Shown here one piece after another: positions 9,617-21,451 of a stretch of DNA of 64,000 nucleotides (positions are counted from its first letter, which is position 1; each line of letters starts with the position of its first letter). The stretch is from Isoetes taiwanensis (taxonomy: Eukaryota; Streptophyta; Lycopodiopsida; Isoetales; Isoetaceae): contig JAJEKV010000085.1 of assembly GCA_021234155.1 (NCBI GenBank), positions 436,001 through 500,000 of the forward strand. Direction: 5' to 3'. The position numbers and the translations under genes are program-made. The notes beneath the pieces were generated by a model. It ran no database searches, had not been told where the DNA came from, and was given only the letters and a program-made list of their open reading frames with translations.

Positions 9617-12070
9617 TCAGTTCAGGCTATCGTCTTGTCCAAAATACCTGCCAGATATAGTGATAAGTATATTTAGCATGTACAATTCCTTGTCACTTCT
9701 TTGCTCCTTCGAAGCCCGCATGACTGCACATTTTCGAAGCAATGTCCTGAATGCAGCACAGGTCTCTGGATCCAAAGGTTTGTCAACTACAGCTGCAAGG
9801 GCAAATATCCATAGAACTCTATCTTCAGATAAGCTTTTAATGTCTTCAAACCAAGCAATATGATATCGTAAAAGAGCAGCACGTGAGACCTCATCCAATG
9901 CTAAAATAATGCTCATCAATGGTTGATGACCTGTCTCTTGTATTTGTAGGATATTATTTTCACCAGTCTGATCAGCAGTTGGAAGACTTTCACCAGTCTG
10001 ATCAGCAGTCAGAAGACCTGCTTCTACGGTATCTTCAACTGGAGTGAGATCCTGAACTTCAGAGTTAGTCTCCATATCTTCATCACTCTGCATGCTATGC
10101 TCTTCCATTTCATCATTTGATATGTCACCCTTATCTTCACAGCTGGCATCCGTGTTTGACTTACCAAAACAAAAGGCTTGCCATGCCATCTGGTCCCTGA
10201 AATGTGGAAAATGCTTGATGGGAGCACTCCTTGAAATTTTTGATAGAAACTGCATCATAGAACCATGCAATTTGTGAACACACAAACCAACCTTATCCTT
10301 TTTTTATTAGTATCATTGAATAGAAATAGAAAACATACCAGTCTAAGTCCTGAAAAATCTGCTAGAAACATATTCTCCCACTCCTTTGATGGCAACACTT
10401 GGTGCACATGATGGAATGCTTGGAATCTTCGGCATGTATGATGTTTGCTCCGCCAACAATTTTTCTGGGGCTATCTTAGCAACTTTAACACGTGGACATT
10501 GTGCGGCTTCCCATCTGACAATTTACCAGCCCAAGGAGATGTCATTGGGTAAGATAAACATGGCTTATAAATGCATGCTCTGCAGAATTTCAGATTTGAC
10601 AACCATATCAGATTGCTCTAGATCCTTGGCCTGGTTTTGGCATAAATCCCAAGCAGTAAAAGACCTACTTTAATAAAATAACCAATTAAAAAAGACACTA
10701 ATAAGAATGTAAATTTATGCCAATACAATTCCGTATTCTCCTTAACTCACTTTATATTTATGATCAGTTGCCAATAAGAGAGGTGCTTATTGCAGACAAT
10801 CTATATAGCAAACGAGATGAACCTTTACATGTTATGCATACATAATTATAAAAGCATTACCTTACACGTCGTAAGTATTCCCATCCATCTTGAGGCGGTC
10901 CTGAGTCAAAGTCTGGTTCCCCATCAACAGCAAATGCTGGCTGTTGGAAAGTCCCGTCATCATCACTTTCATCTTCTTCATATGCCTCTTCATCCTCTTT
11001 GGCAAAGTCATTGATAGCACAAGTGGTTAACACTTCAAATTCATGTTCAGGGGACACGTCTGCAACGAAAACATGACTTTAGCTGACAAAGAAAATGAAT
11101 TCTTTTAATGTTTCAAATGTTAAATTGCATTACACCAAAAATACCAGAATAAGAGAGGCTATGAAATATAGATGCAAATGACAACCAGTAACATGAGACA
11201 TAGCTGAAAGTAGTACCAGTTTAAATATACAAAGAATGTGAAGAGAATGCTAAAGTTTGTATAATTACCAGTGGCAAAGATCTCCCTGGATGTGACAAAT
11301 TTCTCAGGAACCTGCTGTTTCTTTGAACCATTCTTTGCTCTCGAACTGCATTTTGAGTTTTCTTTTGAACAGTACAGTTCCCGAAAATTCATACAGATGT
11401 CAGGGTGACATGAATTCCATTTAGTCGTTGTAGCTTCATCGACCTGATAAAACAAAAGATCCGTGCTGTTATACTGGATCCGTTTACGACCTTCATTTTT
11501 TTTGGAAATATTTGTTAGACTTGAACTGCATTTTGAGTTCTCAGCTTGTGGATGGTAGATTTTTCGTAACACAGAAGCGATATCAGAGTGCAATGAATTC
11601 CAGTTAGTCATAACAGCTTCATCAACCTGACAAGACAAAAGATCATCTCTGCTATACCGAATACGCTTACATCCATGTGGTATTGGATCGTTTCCAGTCT
11701 GAGATGAAGGTTGAGGTTTGCATCCCAAGTTCTCAAGAAATTCATCATGCCCCTCAAAATCAACCCTATGATCCTCAATTGCACCATTTCTAATCCCTTC
11801 TGTTGCATGCTCTGTGATTTCGTCTTGCATCGCACGACCCAATTCCAAAGCATCAGCCTGATCATCATGTCTTGTCAAAAAATCCCCATTTTCTGCCCTA
11901 TCTTTATCCTTTACCTCATTTCGTGCAACCGACTTAGGTTCATCTAATGCATTCAAACTGTTTTCAAGAAGCTGGTTTTTACGAACACGAATGAAAGCCT
12001 CCAATTCCGGTGTTAAGAGGAGACACTCCGTCTCCATATCTGTGCTCCGAACGTTAAACCCTAAAGCCAA
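9617..12070 (-). CDS. GEMIN2: Gemin2 / SIP1 (SMN-interacting protein 1) homologue, four exons
   Basis: Gemin2 is a core subunit of the SMN complex, which loads Sm proteins onto spliceosomal snRNA. Exons read from splice signals: 12070-11269, 11059-10861, 10514-10339 and 10249-9617. Junctions: donor GTAATT after 11269, acceptor TTGCAG before 11059, donor GTAATG after 10861, acceptor TGTCAG before 10514 (restoring Arg-Trp-Glu), donor GTATGT after 10339, acceptor ATGCAG before 10249. Family blocks seen: 'FDSGPPQDGWEYLRRVR', 'WEAAQCPRVKVAKI', 'EWENMFLADFSGLRL', 'WIFALAAVVDKPLDPETCAA', 'MLNILITISGRYFGQ'. In exon 3 the frame shifts near 10385-10402, between 'IPSCAPSV' and 'PSKEWENM'; this is a real mutation or a consensus error. 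Exon 1 holds a duplicated ~60-residue block. The first Met is at 12070; a second at 12037 is equally plausible. Identity is confident, integrity is not. Confidence 0.85.
9961..10020 (-). repeat. 30-bp tandem duplication in Gemin2 exon 4
   Basis: 'caccagtctgatcagcagt' plus the following 11 bases occurs at 9961 and 9991 with a few changes. It adds ten residues (TADQTGE repeated) in the acidic linker, in frame. Confidence 0.85.
11318..11674 (-). repeat. Intragenic duplication in Gemin2 exon 1
   Basis: Residues 133-193 and 194-251 of the product repeat each other: 'KRIRYSRDDLLSCQVDEA' against 'KRIQYNSTDLLFYQVDEA', then 'WNSxHxDI', 'ENSKCSS' and 'KK'. The period is 61 residues. Both copies stay in frame, consistent with a tolerated coding duplication. 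Confidence 0.85.
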
Positions 12071-12559
12071 GCACTGCTACTTGGAAACGTAAAAAAACCA
12101 TTGCAAATATAAAAAAACTGAATTTTTCTCTTATAGATGTGAACTGCATCGCAATTGCTTTATCTACACTTATATAATTCATTCCCACCACATTCTTAAG
12201 ATTCGATGCCTTAGATTTTTGAGTGGGGAAAAAAATAGAAAAAAAAAAAATGGGAGAAAATTTCGAGCCATGCCACGTTGATCTTATCGCCTTCTGAAGC
12301 CTCTGCTTCGTCAAATGCTCTCCCTCAGGCTCTGCTTTCTCCAGCTCGCTTGCTCCATTCCAGCGAGCTTTGCTCTCGCACTGCCGCCATAACCCAGATA
12401 GTAAAAAAATTTGTGTGGCAAATCTGGAGTTGTTCTGTCTGTTTTCGGTGCTCGTGAGCTATGATGGTAGGCTAAGAGGAAAGGATTATGCAGAGGCCTT
12501 TGATGCAGAGTACTTTAAAGCTGCGAGGCACAATGATTTTACTAAAGCTCAACAGCTTG
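12071..12559. promoter_or_regulatory. Upstream region of Gemin2, shared with the plus-strand TTL fragment
   Basis: The gap between the Gemin2 start (minus strand) and the plus-strand TPR fragment is about 490 bp. 12280-12400 is GC-richer, with a pyrimidine-rich 'ctctgctttctccagctcgc' stretch typical of plant 5' untranslated regions. A plus frame (12370-12588) ends in a segment that may be upstream TTL sequence. No TATA box is convincingly placed. Confidence 0.35.
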
Positions 12560-13540
12560 TTATTATCGGGAACAAAAAATTGGAGTAGTCTTATAATGGA
12601 AACAGATGCAACAATAGTAGCAGGAGTTGACCATACACTGCAGTTACATTTGCTAGTTTTCGGCAATGTGAGTTTTACCTCGATAATTGAGATTCTGATG
12701 ATGGATTCAACCCGTGTAGGTATTTGCTTTAAAAGTAGAAGCGTTAATCAATCTCCATAGGTTAAATGAGGCAGATATTGTTTTAGCAGCTGCTCGAAGA
12801 GTAGCCCTAATAAAGTGCAAATCCACTTCAGTTAGCAAACATTTACTTATTGTATAGGCACAACTTGCCATGGCACAAGGAAGGTATTAAGCTCTTCTCT
12901 AACAAACCTTGGCATGTATTTTAACAGAAATTAAAAACAAGGGACACATTTTTCTTGCATATTTGAAAATGCAATCACAGCTGCAGAGAAAGCAGTGAGA
13001 TTGGACCCTCAAGATACTGAAGCAAATACATTGCATAGAAGCGCTCATGCAATTAGCCAAGCTCGAGCAAGTGGAAATGACCTATTCAAGGCGAGCAAAT
13101 ATTTTGAGTCATGCGCAATGTATACTGAGGGCTTGGAGGTAGATCCAGGTAATGCAATTCTTCTCTGCAACCGGGCTGCAAGTCAATCTAAAATTGGTCA
13201 ATGGGAGAAAGCAGTTGAAGACTGCAATGCTGCTTTAACTTCACAGTCAAACTATACAAAAGCCCTTCTTAGGCGTGCACATTTCTATTCCGTGGTTGGT
13301 TTCTAGGAAGCCTCCAATGTTCTAATAGTAGGTTATATTCTGTGCTCAATGTTAGAGTGTTTTCTCTCTATAGTTAGAGCAATGGGAAAATGCGATCAGT
13401 GACTATGAAGCATTACGAAGGGAACTTCCTGGAAATATAGAAGTTCTTGTGATCCTCTTTGATGCACAAGTTGCATTGAAAATATCACATCGAGAAGCCA
13501 TTGATAAGATGCATTTTGGAGGAGTTGTTGTGGATTTTTT
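12560..13540 (+). pseudogene. Truncated TTL (TPR-repeat thioredoxin-like) gene fragment
   Basis: TTL proteins are plant scaffolds with TPR repeats and a C-terminal thioredoxin-like domain, linked to osmotic stress and brassinosteroid signalling. Matching blocks in order: 'ETDATIVAGVDHTLQ' (12600), 'ALKVEALINLHRLNEAD' (12728), 'AQLAMAQGR' (12857), 'FENAITAAEKAVRLDPQD' (12962), 'ASGNDLFKASKYFESCAMY' (13070), 'LLCNRAASQSKIGQWEKAVE' (13161), 'NYTKALLRRA' (13252), 'WENAISDYEALRRELPG' (13384), 'MHFGG' (13509). Introns are retained: 'gtag' before 12720, 'gtatag' before 12857, donor after 12886, and an intron about 13299-13373. This is therefore not a retrocopy. The acceptor before 12962 reads 'gcat' in place of 'gcag'. 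The N-terminal third and the whole thioredoxin domain are missing; homology stops just after 'HFGG'. Confidence 0.75.
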
Positions 13541-14040
13541 TCGAAATGACTAGTTCAGGGAATGGGCCGGAAGTCCCTCAATCCGGCTGGTTGTCTACCA
13601 CAAAAACTATCAAAATGCCTTTTTTATGTCTCAAATTTACCACAATGCCTTTTCTTATACGTTGTATTTAGGCCCATTTTGGTATGTATTTAGGTGCATT
13701 TTGGTGAATTTGAAATGCATAGTGGCACTTTGGTAGTTATCAAAACTTGTAGGGGCATTTTGGCAGTTTTCTCTATGTTAATAAGGGCAGGCAGTTGTGA
13801 GGATTGCATGTTGATTGTCGTTTTTGTTTGACGCATAGGTATAACTAAAAATGAGTACACTCGTTCTGATTGATCTTGTGCCATGTTAACAACAAATCAT
13901 CTAGACTATGGCTTTACACAATGGAAAAATCACATGAAGGGAAAATGTATAATTCATCATGGATCATCATTTGAGGTGTTCTTAAGAGCGTGCCATTCTG
14001 TCCACCTACATTTGCTCCAGTAGTCATCCTCAATGCCGCA
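13541..14040. other. Unassigned sequence after the TTL truncation
   Basis: 13600-13770 repeats 'ccaaaatgcc'/'ggcattttggt' phrases on both strands (at about 13610, 13632, 13674, 13690, 13724, 13755), a low-grade interspersed repeat. No gene is recognised. Confidence 0.45.
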
Positions 14041-14339
14041 GAGTGCAGGTACAAAGTCTGTTCACATGTGGTCGAGAGGTATTGAGGAGTGTGTGGAGGC
14101 CTTGACTTGTTGGTATGGTTGTTTGAAGTCTCTTTGTGATGTTGCTTTGCCGTAGGTTGTCCATGTTGAAGTCTTGTATGAGAATCATTCTAGTGGTTGT
14201 CTGCATGACGCTGGCATCGGTATCGTAGGTATTGTTGCGGTAGCTCTGATTTTGCAGAGGAATTCATGCTTGGCCTGCATATGTTGGTTGTCTGAACGAT
14301 GGTCTCGTGTTGCGATCTCCAAACATAGTGAGCGTGCCT

Positions 14340-15595
14340 CGATGATTTGCTAATGGTGGAAGAACTTGAGCATGTTGGCATTATCGAGTGTCGTTGTTCT
14401 CCATATGCTGTAGTACCTGTACTTGGAGGTCTTCAAAATGGATGTGTTTCCCTTGAAGACGTACCTCGTCCAATGTTGACGGGCATGCAGCTTTCTCGAT
14501 ATTTCATCTATCTGCAATGGCTTAACACAATGGCCATCTTTCGCCAGCTACACTTGTAGGTAGAAGAACCAGAGGGGCGGCTCTAGTGTTGTGGATTACA
14601 TGCTCGTAGCTAAGCACGATATGCACTTGGCTACCCACCTTCGTGCTGGAACAAACAGGATGGATGAAGAAGTGGACTCAAATCACCAACCACTTTTCCT
14701 GCAACTGGCTTGGCAGACTGTTCGGATCCCCTGTGCTACAACTCCTTGCATGCCTCGGCTGCACTTGGATTATGACCATGCAGAGGCTTATGCCTAGATG
14801 CTCACAGATGACCTAGTGATAATTTTGCAACGTCTCATACTATACAGCAACAGACTGGCCAGATGGTTGATGTGCTTATGACTATTGCCGAGAGATGCTT
14901 TGAGAGAAGACACCCACGAAGGACTTCAGGGACAACAACCTTCCCTCGTAACCAGTAGTTTAATGCTAAATGTAAAGAACTTAAACGCTGACTTCAATAG
15001 GTCACTGATCCCGCTTTGCTCCCACATGCGATCAGACAATACCGTACTTTTCTCAAGGGAAAGAAAGCCAGGTATATTTCGCAGCATCCAAGGGAAATGT
15101 TCTATCTTCTAGACCGTCACCCCAGGACCTTCGGCTGGTGAAGGGTACTAAGAAAGCCTCTATAGCCTATGGGAAACATCACTTCTGAGCAATGTGTACA
15201 ATTGCAACAGCTCTATGATACTCTGAGCTGGCACGCAGGCAGAGCTGCTCAAATGGGTAGGGCCATCAATAGTGCCCATCCTAATTGCATTGTTTAACAG
15301 GGCATTACAAAAAGGCTTTCCCCCACAATGGGCTACTAGTAAGGTTGCTCCCATCTACAAGGTAGATGACCCTCACTGCTCAGCCAATTATTGAAAAATT
15401 ATAGTTAGTTCGATGTTTACAAAGATGCTGGTCGGCATTCCCGAGCAATAGTTGATGCTGTGGATGGAGGAGATGTAGGTACGGGCCCTCACACAAGCAG
15501 GATTCTGGCCCCAATACTCAACCATTGATCATACTTTTACATTGTGGACGTTAGTTGATGATAGCAGGAATTATCAGCAGGACCAAGAATAAGTT
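14340..15595 (+). mobile_element. LINE (non-LTR retrotransposon) ORF2 remnant
   Basis: Several frames together give a degraded LINE pol. About 14515-14800 resembles the end of the AP endonuclease ('SVVDYMLVAKHDM', then 'DSNHQPLFLQLAW'). About 15300-15560 gives reverse transcriptase blocks: 'PPQWATSKVAPIYKVDDPHC', 'SANYR', 'MVSSMFTKML', 'QAGFWPQYSTIDHTFTLWTL'. These match the LINE signature (AP-Y-K, NYR-I, QAGF..STxDH). The catalytic YADD region and the 3' end are missing. Stops and frameshifts are frequent, so it is dead. It resembles the LINE at 36690-40470 in block order but is clearly diverged. Confidence 0.75.
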
Positions 15596-17800
15596 CAATG
15601 TTTCATACGTTTTATATTTAATACGTATGATTTATATGATATGCCACTATTTTGAAGTATAAATGGCAAAAATACCATCACCCAAAAAAAAAAGGGGGCA
15701 TCGAAAAAATTTTGGATACACGAAAAGGACAACGTACATTTTTTTTATTTTTATTTCTTTGAATTTCGCATAAACGAAATACATGTTTTATGTATGCGAA
15801 AACAACTTCGGATATGCAAAATAGTGCGTTTGGCGTATGTGGAACAAAAATATGTGGAAACGAATTTTTTCTTTTTTTCTTTTTTTGGATTGCCCCTGTT
15901 AAGGGGGCAATTCGTTAGGGGGAGGGTTGGTTTTGGCATATTCTGGCATATCTGGGGTATATCTGATAATCTGACGGCCGTCATTACTGATTGTTTTTCC
16001 GGCGGTGAAAAACTTTTTGGTTTTTTTGCGTATGAATATACGCTAAGGTTTTCCGTGTTTTGGACGCCAAATTATTTTTCCGGCGATCGGAAACTCGTTT
16101 TTTTTTTTGTGAAAAACTATTGGTTTTTTTAACCTTTGGGCTAGAGATTCCTTTTTTTAGAATTTATCTTGGGTTTTTTATTTTTAAAACAAACTATTTT
16201 TTTATTGAAATGTATTTATAGAAAAGGATTTGTGTATTCTTCCTTTTGCGAATTGAGCACCTGGTTTTAGTCTTGGAAGAACTAGGGTTTATGGAGGACT
16301 CCAGGGACTCCTCTATGGAACATCCATTGGTTCTTCGTGTTGGTAAATTAGTAGATGACGTGCTTTTTTGGTTGCATAATCGTCCTTGGCATATACAGGG
16401 GTGAAAAATCTAAGATCGGCAAGGTACCACGATACGGTCATGGATTTACTAGACAGGTTTTGATAATTACTCTGCTTCAAAGCATCCCAAGGGATATGAA
16501 TACTGCGTCGCAGATCGCCTTGCTAGAGATGCATTTAGTCATTCAATTGAGGACTACTCTTGGGGCATCTCTTTAGCTCACGGTTGTAGGGCGTGTGCCT
16601 AAAAATGCCCGGAAATACCTTCAAAGAAGCAGAGGATTCATGGTTACTACAGATTGCATTTCTTTTGGATGTCATTGCGAAAACTACCCCGGGTGCTTGA
16701 AATATTAAGAGATTGGTGCTTCGAGATGGATCAATGAGATGATGATTTAAGAGAGGAGGAAGATGACTTATGTCATAGTCAACGCTTGACGTAAAATGGA
16801 TAAGAATGAAAACAAATGTAGAGATTCGGATATAGAGATGCAGATGGAACGAAATGTAGGGATTCGATGGAAGGCCACTTTGTACGAAGAGTCCCAGAGG
16901 TAAATATTGCATCCTTTTTTGTTAGAGAGGCTTTTTCTTCTGGTTATATTGGACAAAGGTAGACAATATTCATAGCGGATAAAGCTTTATTACGCATTAT
17001 GTAAAATGTATATTACATATCTACTCTTTAAAACCATCAAAGATTTATACTTTGAAGTTGCAACGTAGTATTCTAAGTTGATAGGACTATAGGCCCTCTC
17101 TCTTTTCGATGATCAATCCCACCACAATTAATACGCTGAGCCATCACTATGGTTCTACGCCATCACCTACGACTTAGCCACCCATAATCATGGCTTACCG
17201 TGAGTACGCCAAAGAGGAATCCGTTTGACCGAGTAGAGGTTTTATAAGGTTTGGGGTACTCTGCCAAAATCGTCCCAAATTCCCCTGGATTCAGCTTCCT
17301 TCGCCTCCTGCAACCATCCGCCTCCTTCAGTAGCAATTCCGGTGCGCCTTACCGTAATGTCACCGACCCACCCTGTCGGCACATGCCAACGTGGCAAGGC
17401 CATGTGGCTTCACCGCCATCATGTGGGTTTGCGGATGGCGATCCGCCTGACGCCCAGCCAAAGGCAATCGTCCCCACTGATCCGCGGTGGCGAATCCACG
17501 ATGGTGGTTGCCCCGCTATTCCGGTGCTTACATTTTAATGTCCAATGGTTTTTAAACCATTATAAGGTATTTTAAACCTTTGACATAACTATTGCCTTGT
17601 TATCATTTATTCAAAGGAATAAATCTTAATGGTCTAAGTTATTCCATAACCATTACAACAAGGCACACCGTTCCTAGTGTCCCGGGCCATGTGTACCACA
17701 ATCGCCTTAAGCTAGACTAGGGGCGTATGCGACCACAACCCATCTATGGCCATAAATACCATATAATATTTCGTTATGCCAAACTTTCAAATGCATGCAT
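15596..17800. other. Unassigned, probably old transposon sequence
   Basis: 15680-16240 is rich in A and T homopolymers with CGGCGA-type interruptions. 15880-16000 ('ggattgcccctgttaagggg', 'ttttggcatattctggcata') resembles the reverse complement of 43700-43840, so both are probably copies of one repeat. 17270-17540 is a GC-rich island with no recognised protein. Frames at 16267-16576 have no known domain. Confidence 0.4.
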
Positions 17801-18046
17801 AATATTTCAAACAATGGTCTGTAAAAATATTTAGGCATAACATCTCAAGTTTACTCTCCCTGATAACACCTAACAGGAAGCACAATGTCTCTTCTGAATT
17901 ACTCAAGGTATTAACAATTTCGTCCACACACAAGCACTTATTCATAGTCTCTAGAATAGCAAATGTATTATCAGCTTTCTTCAATTCATATAGGTGATCT
18001 AAGTTATGTGAACTACTGAGAAGATCAACACTGGATAAAACCCTCA

Positions 18047-18208
18047 GGGGCATCTCTTTGAAACCAACAAGAAAGATACATGCTACGGGCATCTCTTTGA
18101 AACCAACAAGAAGATACATGCTCACGAGCATCTCTTTGAAACCAATAAGAAGATTCATGCTTACCCTCACGGGCATCTCTTTGAAACCAACAAGAAGATA
18201 CATGCTAC
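18047..18208. repeat. Minisatellite, four units of about 39-45 bp
   Basis: Units beginning 'gggcatctctttgaaaccaa' start at 18047, 18087, 18126 (gagc variant) and 18171. The open minus-strand frame across it (LVGFKEMP repeated) is a by-product of the repeat and not evidence of a gene. A single further unit with its flank lies at 19274-19312. Confidence 0.85.
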
Positions 18209-18579
18209 AGTTAGTGAAACCATTATGGTCGGGATTAAAAAACCTCGCCCTTTCGGGTTTTCAAGGAAAAATCCTGACAATATAGAGTCACTAAAACAAA
18301 ACTAGGGCCCTAACATAAAAGTCTGACCTCATCTTTGACTAGCCTTGTTGGGTTAAAAACATCACATAATAGAACCGAGTGGAAGAACATCTATATAGGA
18401 TCTTCTCCAAATGATCTCATCATCTCAGTGACTAATGTGTGAAACACACACTTAAAAAGCCAAAACATCTCATTGATCACGTAACATCCATCCGGCTTGC
18501 CACAACTTGAAATCACCATATCCCGTAAAAGCCTTTTTAGCTACTTCTTGCATGTGGCTTTGAAAGTGCTAAAGGCCAT

Positions 18580-18950
18580 AGGGCTTATCGAGCACTAGAG
18601 CCTCCATCTAGGCACAAGACCTCCAACCAGGCACGATGGCCTCACATTCAATGCTAGAGCCTCACAACGAGATAAGGGTCTCATATTTCGCACTAGAGCC
18701 TCTCAATCAGGCACAAGGGCCTTAACCAAAATTAACCATAAGCTCCATGGATCAATATCAGCTATATTTGGGTATGCCTGCAAAATAGCAATAGAAGTTA
18801 GGTTAAGAACCCCTAGGGTTCCATAGGCACTAAAACCTCCATTCAGGCATGAGGGCCTCATATCCAGGCCCGAGGGCCTTACAACTAAGCACCAAGCCTC
18901 ACATCTAGGCACGAGGTCCTCCAACCAGGCACGAGGGCCTCAACTAAAAA
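18580..18950. repeat. Minisatellite of 'aggcacgagggcctc'-type units
   Basis: Degenerate units of roughly 15-25 bp with the core 'aggcacragggcctc' alternate with 'gcactagagcctc' from 18590 to 18725 and again from 18825 to 18945. They are interrupted by about 90 bp of unrelated sequence. Confidence 0.75.
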
Positions 18951-19032
18951 TCAACCATATGCTCCATTGAGCCAACACATGAGGTTTTCAACATCAACTT
19001 AAAATAAGAACACAAGGAGAAGTCGAGTGCAT

Positions 19033-19055
19033 GGGTGGGTGGGTGGGTGGGTGGG
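19033..19055 (+). repeat. (GGGT)n microsatellite
   Basis: Six GGG runs are each separated by one T. This is a canonical short-loop G-quadruplex pattern on the plus strand. Confidence 0.9.
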
Positions 19056-19244
19056 ACTTGACGCTTCAAAACAAGAGAGAGAGATGCACGTAGGCTGATA
19101 GAGAGAAATTGAAGGAAGAACAACTAAATAGGGCTCATGCCAAACAGGACAAGCTAACTCAACAACTAACTACCTCAGTAGTTCAAAAATTGTATTTACT
19201 TTCTAATCTTGTAGAAAGGAAGGTAAATCTCATTTCTAGAACTA

Positions 19245-19312
19245 CTAAGAAGATCAACACTAGATAAAACCTTTAGGGGCATCTCTTTGAAACCAACAAG
19301 AAGATACATGCT
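19245..19312 (+). repeat. Dispersed copy of the 18008-18085 segment
   Basis: 'actactaagaagatcaacac' followed by 'tagataaaacc' and one minisatellite unit repeats 18008-18085 with few changes. The minisatellite therefore grew within a segment that had already been duplicated, or one copy lost its units. Confidence 0.8.
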
Positions 19313-19811
19313 GAAAACAGAGGCTGTGTACCATTAAGAGTTTGAAAATCCCGAAGGTCAGCTCTGGAAACACAAACAAGAAAGGCTATCGCTGAGTTGG
19401 TTGGTGGAACAAACCAAAAGTGAGAATGGAAGTTGTGGCTAATATAATGCACGTAAGTAATCGTTGAGTAAATGATATTAAAGGAATGTATTAACAATTA
19501 TTAGATAGAAATATACACGATCCTTGAAATCTTCTAAACGGACCATAACTAGCTAGCTTTATAAATAATCTCCCCAATCTGCTACTTAATAGAATACAAT
19601 CTGGATCTGTGTAGGCATGTTCTCTCAATAGTTGCTACAATCTGTTGGTACAAAAGAGATCTTCATTGCCCTTGTATCGTAGGTAACAAGATAATTCTGT
19701 TGCATTATGTTTCCAATGATGTCGACTGGACTAAGATCGCCTTCTTGCAGAATTGCACGTGACATCAGCAAGCACATGACATTGGGATTGACCATGCCCA
19801 TGTAATTTGAA

Positions 19812-21438
19812 AGTGACGCTCCCTGAACATATACGACCCTCGGACGTATACATACGGGGACTTTCCCCTCCCATGGCGACCAACTCGCCATGAGCAGGGC
19901 CCTCCGTCTATTTCGGGCCATCTATAATATGATGCCCGAAAGAAGGACACGAAGGGGTCATTCGGCCCACGCCTTCAATGGGGCTCCTACGTCGTGGAAG
20001 CGTGAATACATGTTAGCACACATCATAAATCATATATAAATAACCACCACGAAGGGTGGCACATCCATCCAAGTACCAACGACAGAGAATATGCATCTAA
20101 ACCTAAGAAAACACCCCAAACCCCAGGTTCTACCCCGGTTCAGACTCCTGTGAGGATGGACTGACTCGGCCTCAAGAGATCAGCGCGACGGAGGTATAAC
20201 TGGCGTTATCGGCATAGAACATCGGCTAGGGTTGTCCACTCCATCCGCCCCTCCCAGGCACACTTTGCGGATGAGTCCAATCACGCTATGGCGTCACTAT
20301 AGCCTTCCTGGATCGCAGACTCAAGGTATCACCCTTGAGCCTACTACGGGGTTCATGAAGTCCCCAGGTGATGAGGCAGGTCGGGAAGCGTCCCCTTCCG
20401 GGATCACAGGTGGTTCCATGGGTGGACTAGAGAATACGTGCGCATCACCGACCCGCATCCGTGCATCTCGACTTACTGCCCCTAAATCTACTCAGTGCAA
20501 GGTGCCCCATGCGGTCACACCAACTACACCCGGAGTGTCGGACCCATACCCGCCCGGATCGCGCTTAGCTCAACGGGCCGGCTATTAGGCCTAGTCCCCT
20601 TTGTAGGAGTCTCAGGAGCCTTTTATGTTCGGTGCAAGACCCCACCCCACTTCACCACTATGTCCCTTTGTTTGGTGCTAAGTCACTCCATAGCATCCAC
20701 GACGGTGGGCTCTTGTGTACGTGCCGCATCTAATGGGAATAATCTGGGGCTCTATCTAGGAGCATACTACAATACATGGGCTCGAGGTCTCTACCCCCTG
20801 TAATCCCCAACTACGAAGAACTAATGTAGATACTACCAAGGATACATCCATCCATCCATCACAAAGCATAATCAATAGTTGAGCAGTTCTAACTATCAAA
20901 CAAGGGTTAATCATCATCGAGAAAAGCAAAGAAGTTCCATTTAGAGGCGCTAGCCTACTAGAATCACAACTAAGATAACTATGTACTAACTTAACCATAG
21001 CTAGCTCCACTATCCCTCCGGGTCACCATCCTTCTAGAATGGAGCAGAGTCAACAACATCTCGGGGTTGGGGCATCTCCTCCTCCATCTCCAAGCGGCAC
21101 AGGCCCCATCACTCCTCCTCCATCTCCAAATGCTCCTAAATTCAATTGGGGCACAAAAAGCCCTAATTTGGGTGTCCAAAATGGAAACCCCGCCTTTGCC
21201 CAATCGATTTGGGCCAGGTGGCATGTCACTAATTAACTAATTTGGTATTTTAACCCTTTTTAATATTAGGATAAGCCCTAAATTCGAATTAGGGTTTTGG
21301 GTTAGGTTTCCACCTTTATAATTTAATTATTAACATAGCTAACCTTAGCTTATGAATAATTAATGTGCCATTAACTATTCATAGTGACGTGTCATGTATT
21401 TATACTTAAATATGCGTATAAATATGTGGAACGTCACA
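19812..21438 (-). repeat. 3' LTR of the 7.07-kb element
   Basis: It begins (plus strand) near 'tgacgctccctgaac' and ends 'ggaacgtcaca'. The short terminal inverted repeat TGTGACG/CGTCACA is degraded at the left end (AGTGACG). It is closely similar to 25260-26884 along its full length, with differences concentrated at CG-containing positions. Confidence 0.9.
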
Positions 21439-21451
21439 TTCTCCCCACCTT
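21439..21451 (-). other. Polypurine tract
   Basis: The minus strand reads AAGGTGGGGAGAA directly before the LTR start. This is the usual position and composition of a plant gypsy polypurine tract. Confidence 0.85.

Noticed and set aside
17787-18208. Repeat protein with LVGFKEMP units
   Set aside because: The open frame is created by the 39-45-bp minisatellite; the surrounding frame shows no family match.
20232-20803. Plus-strand proteins within the LTR, also seen at 25503-26143
   Set aside because: They lie inside LTR sequence on the antisense strand, differ between the two LTRs by frameshifts, and have no domain.
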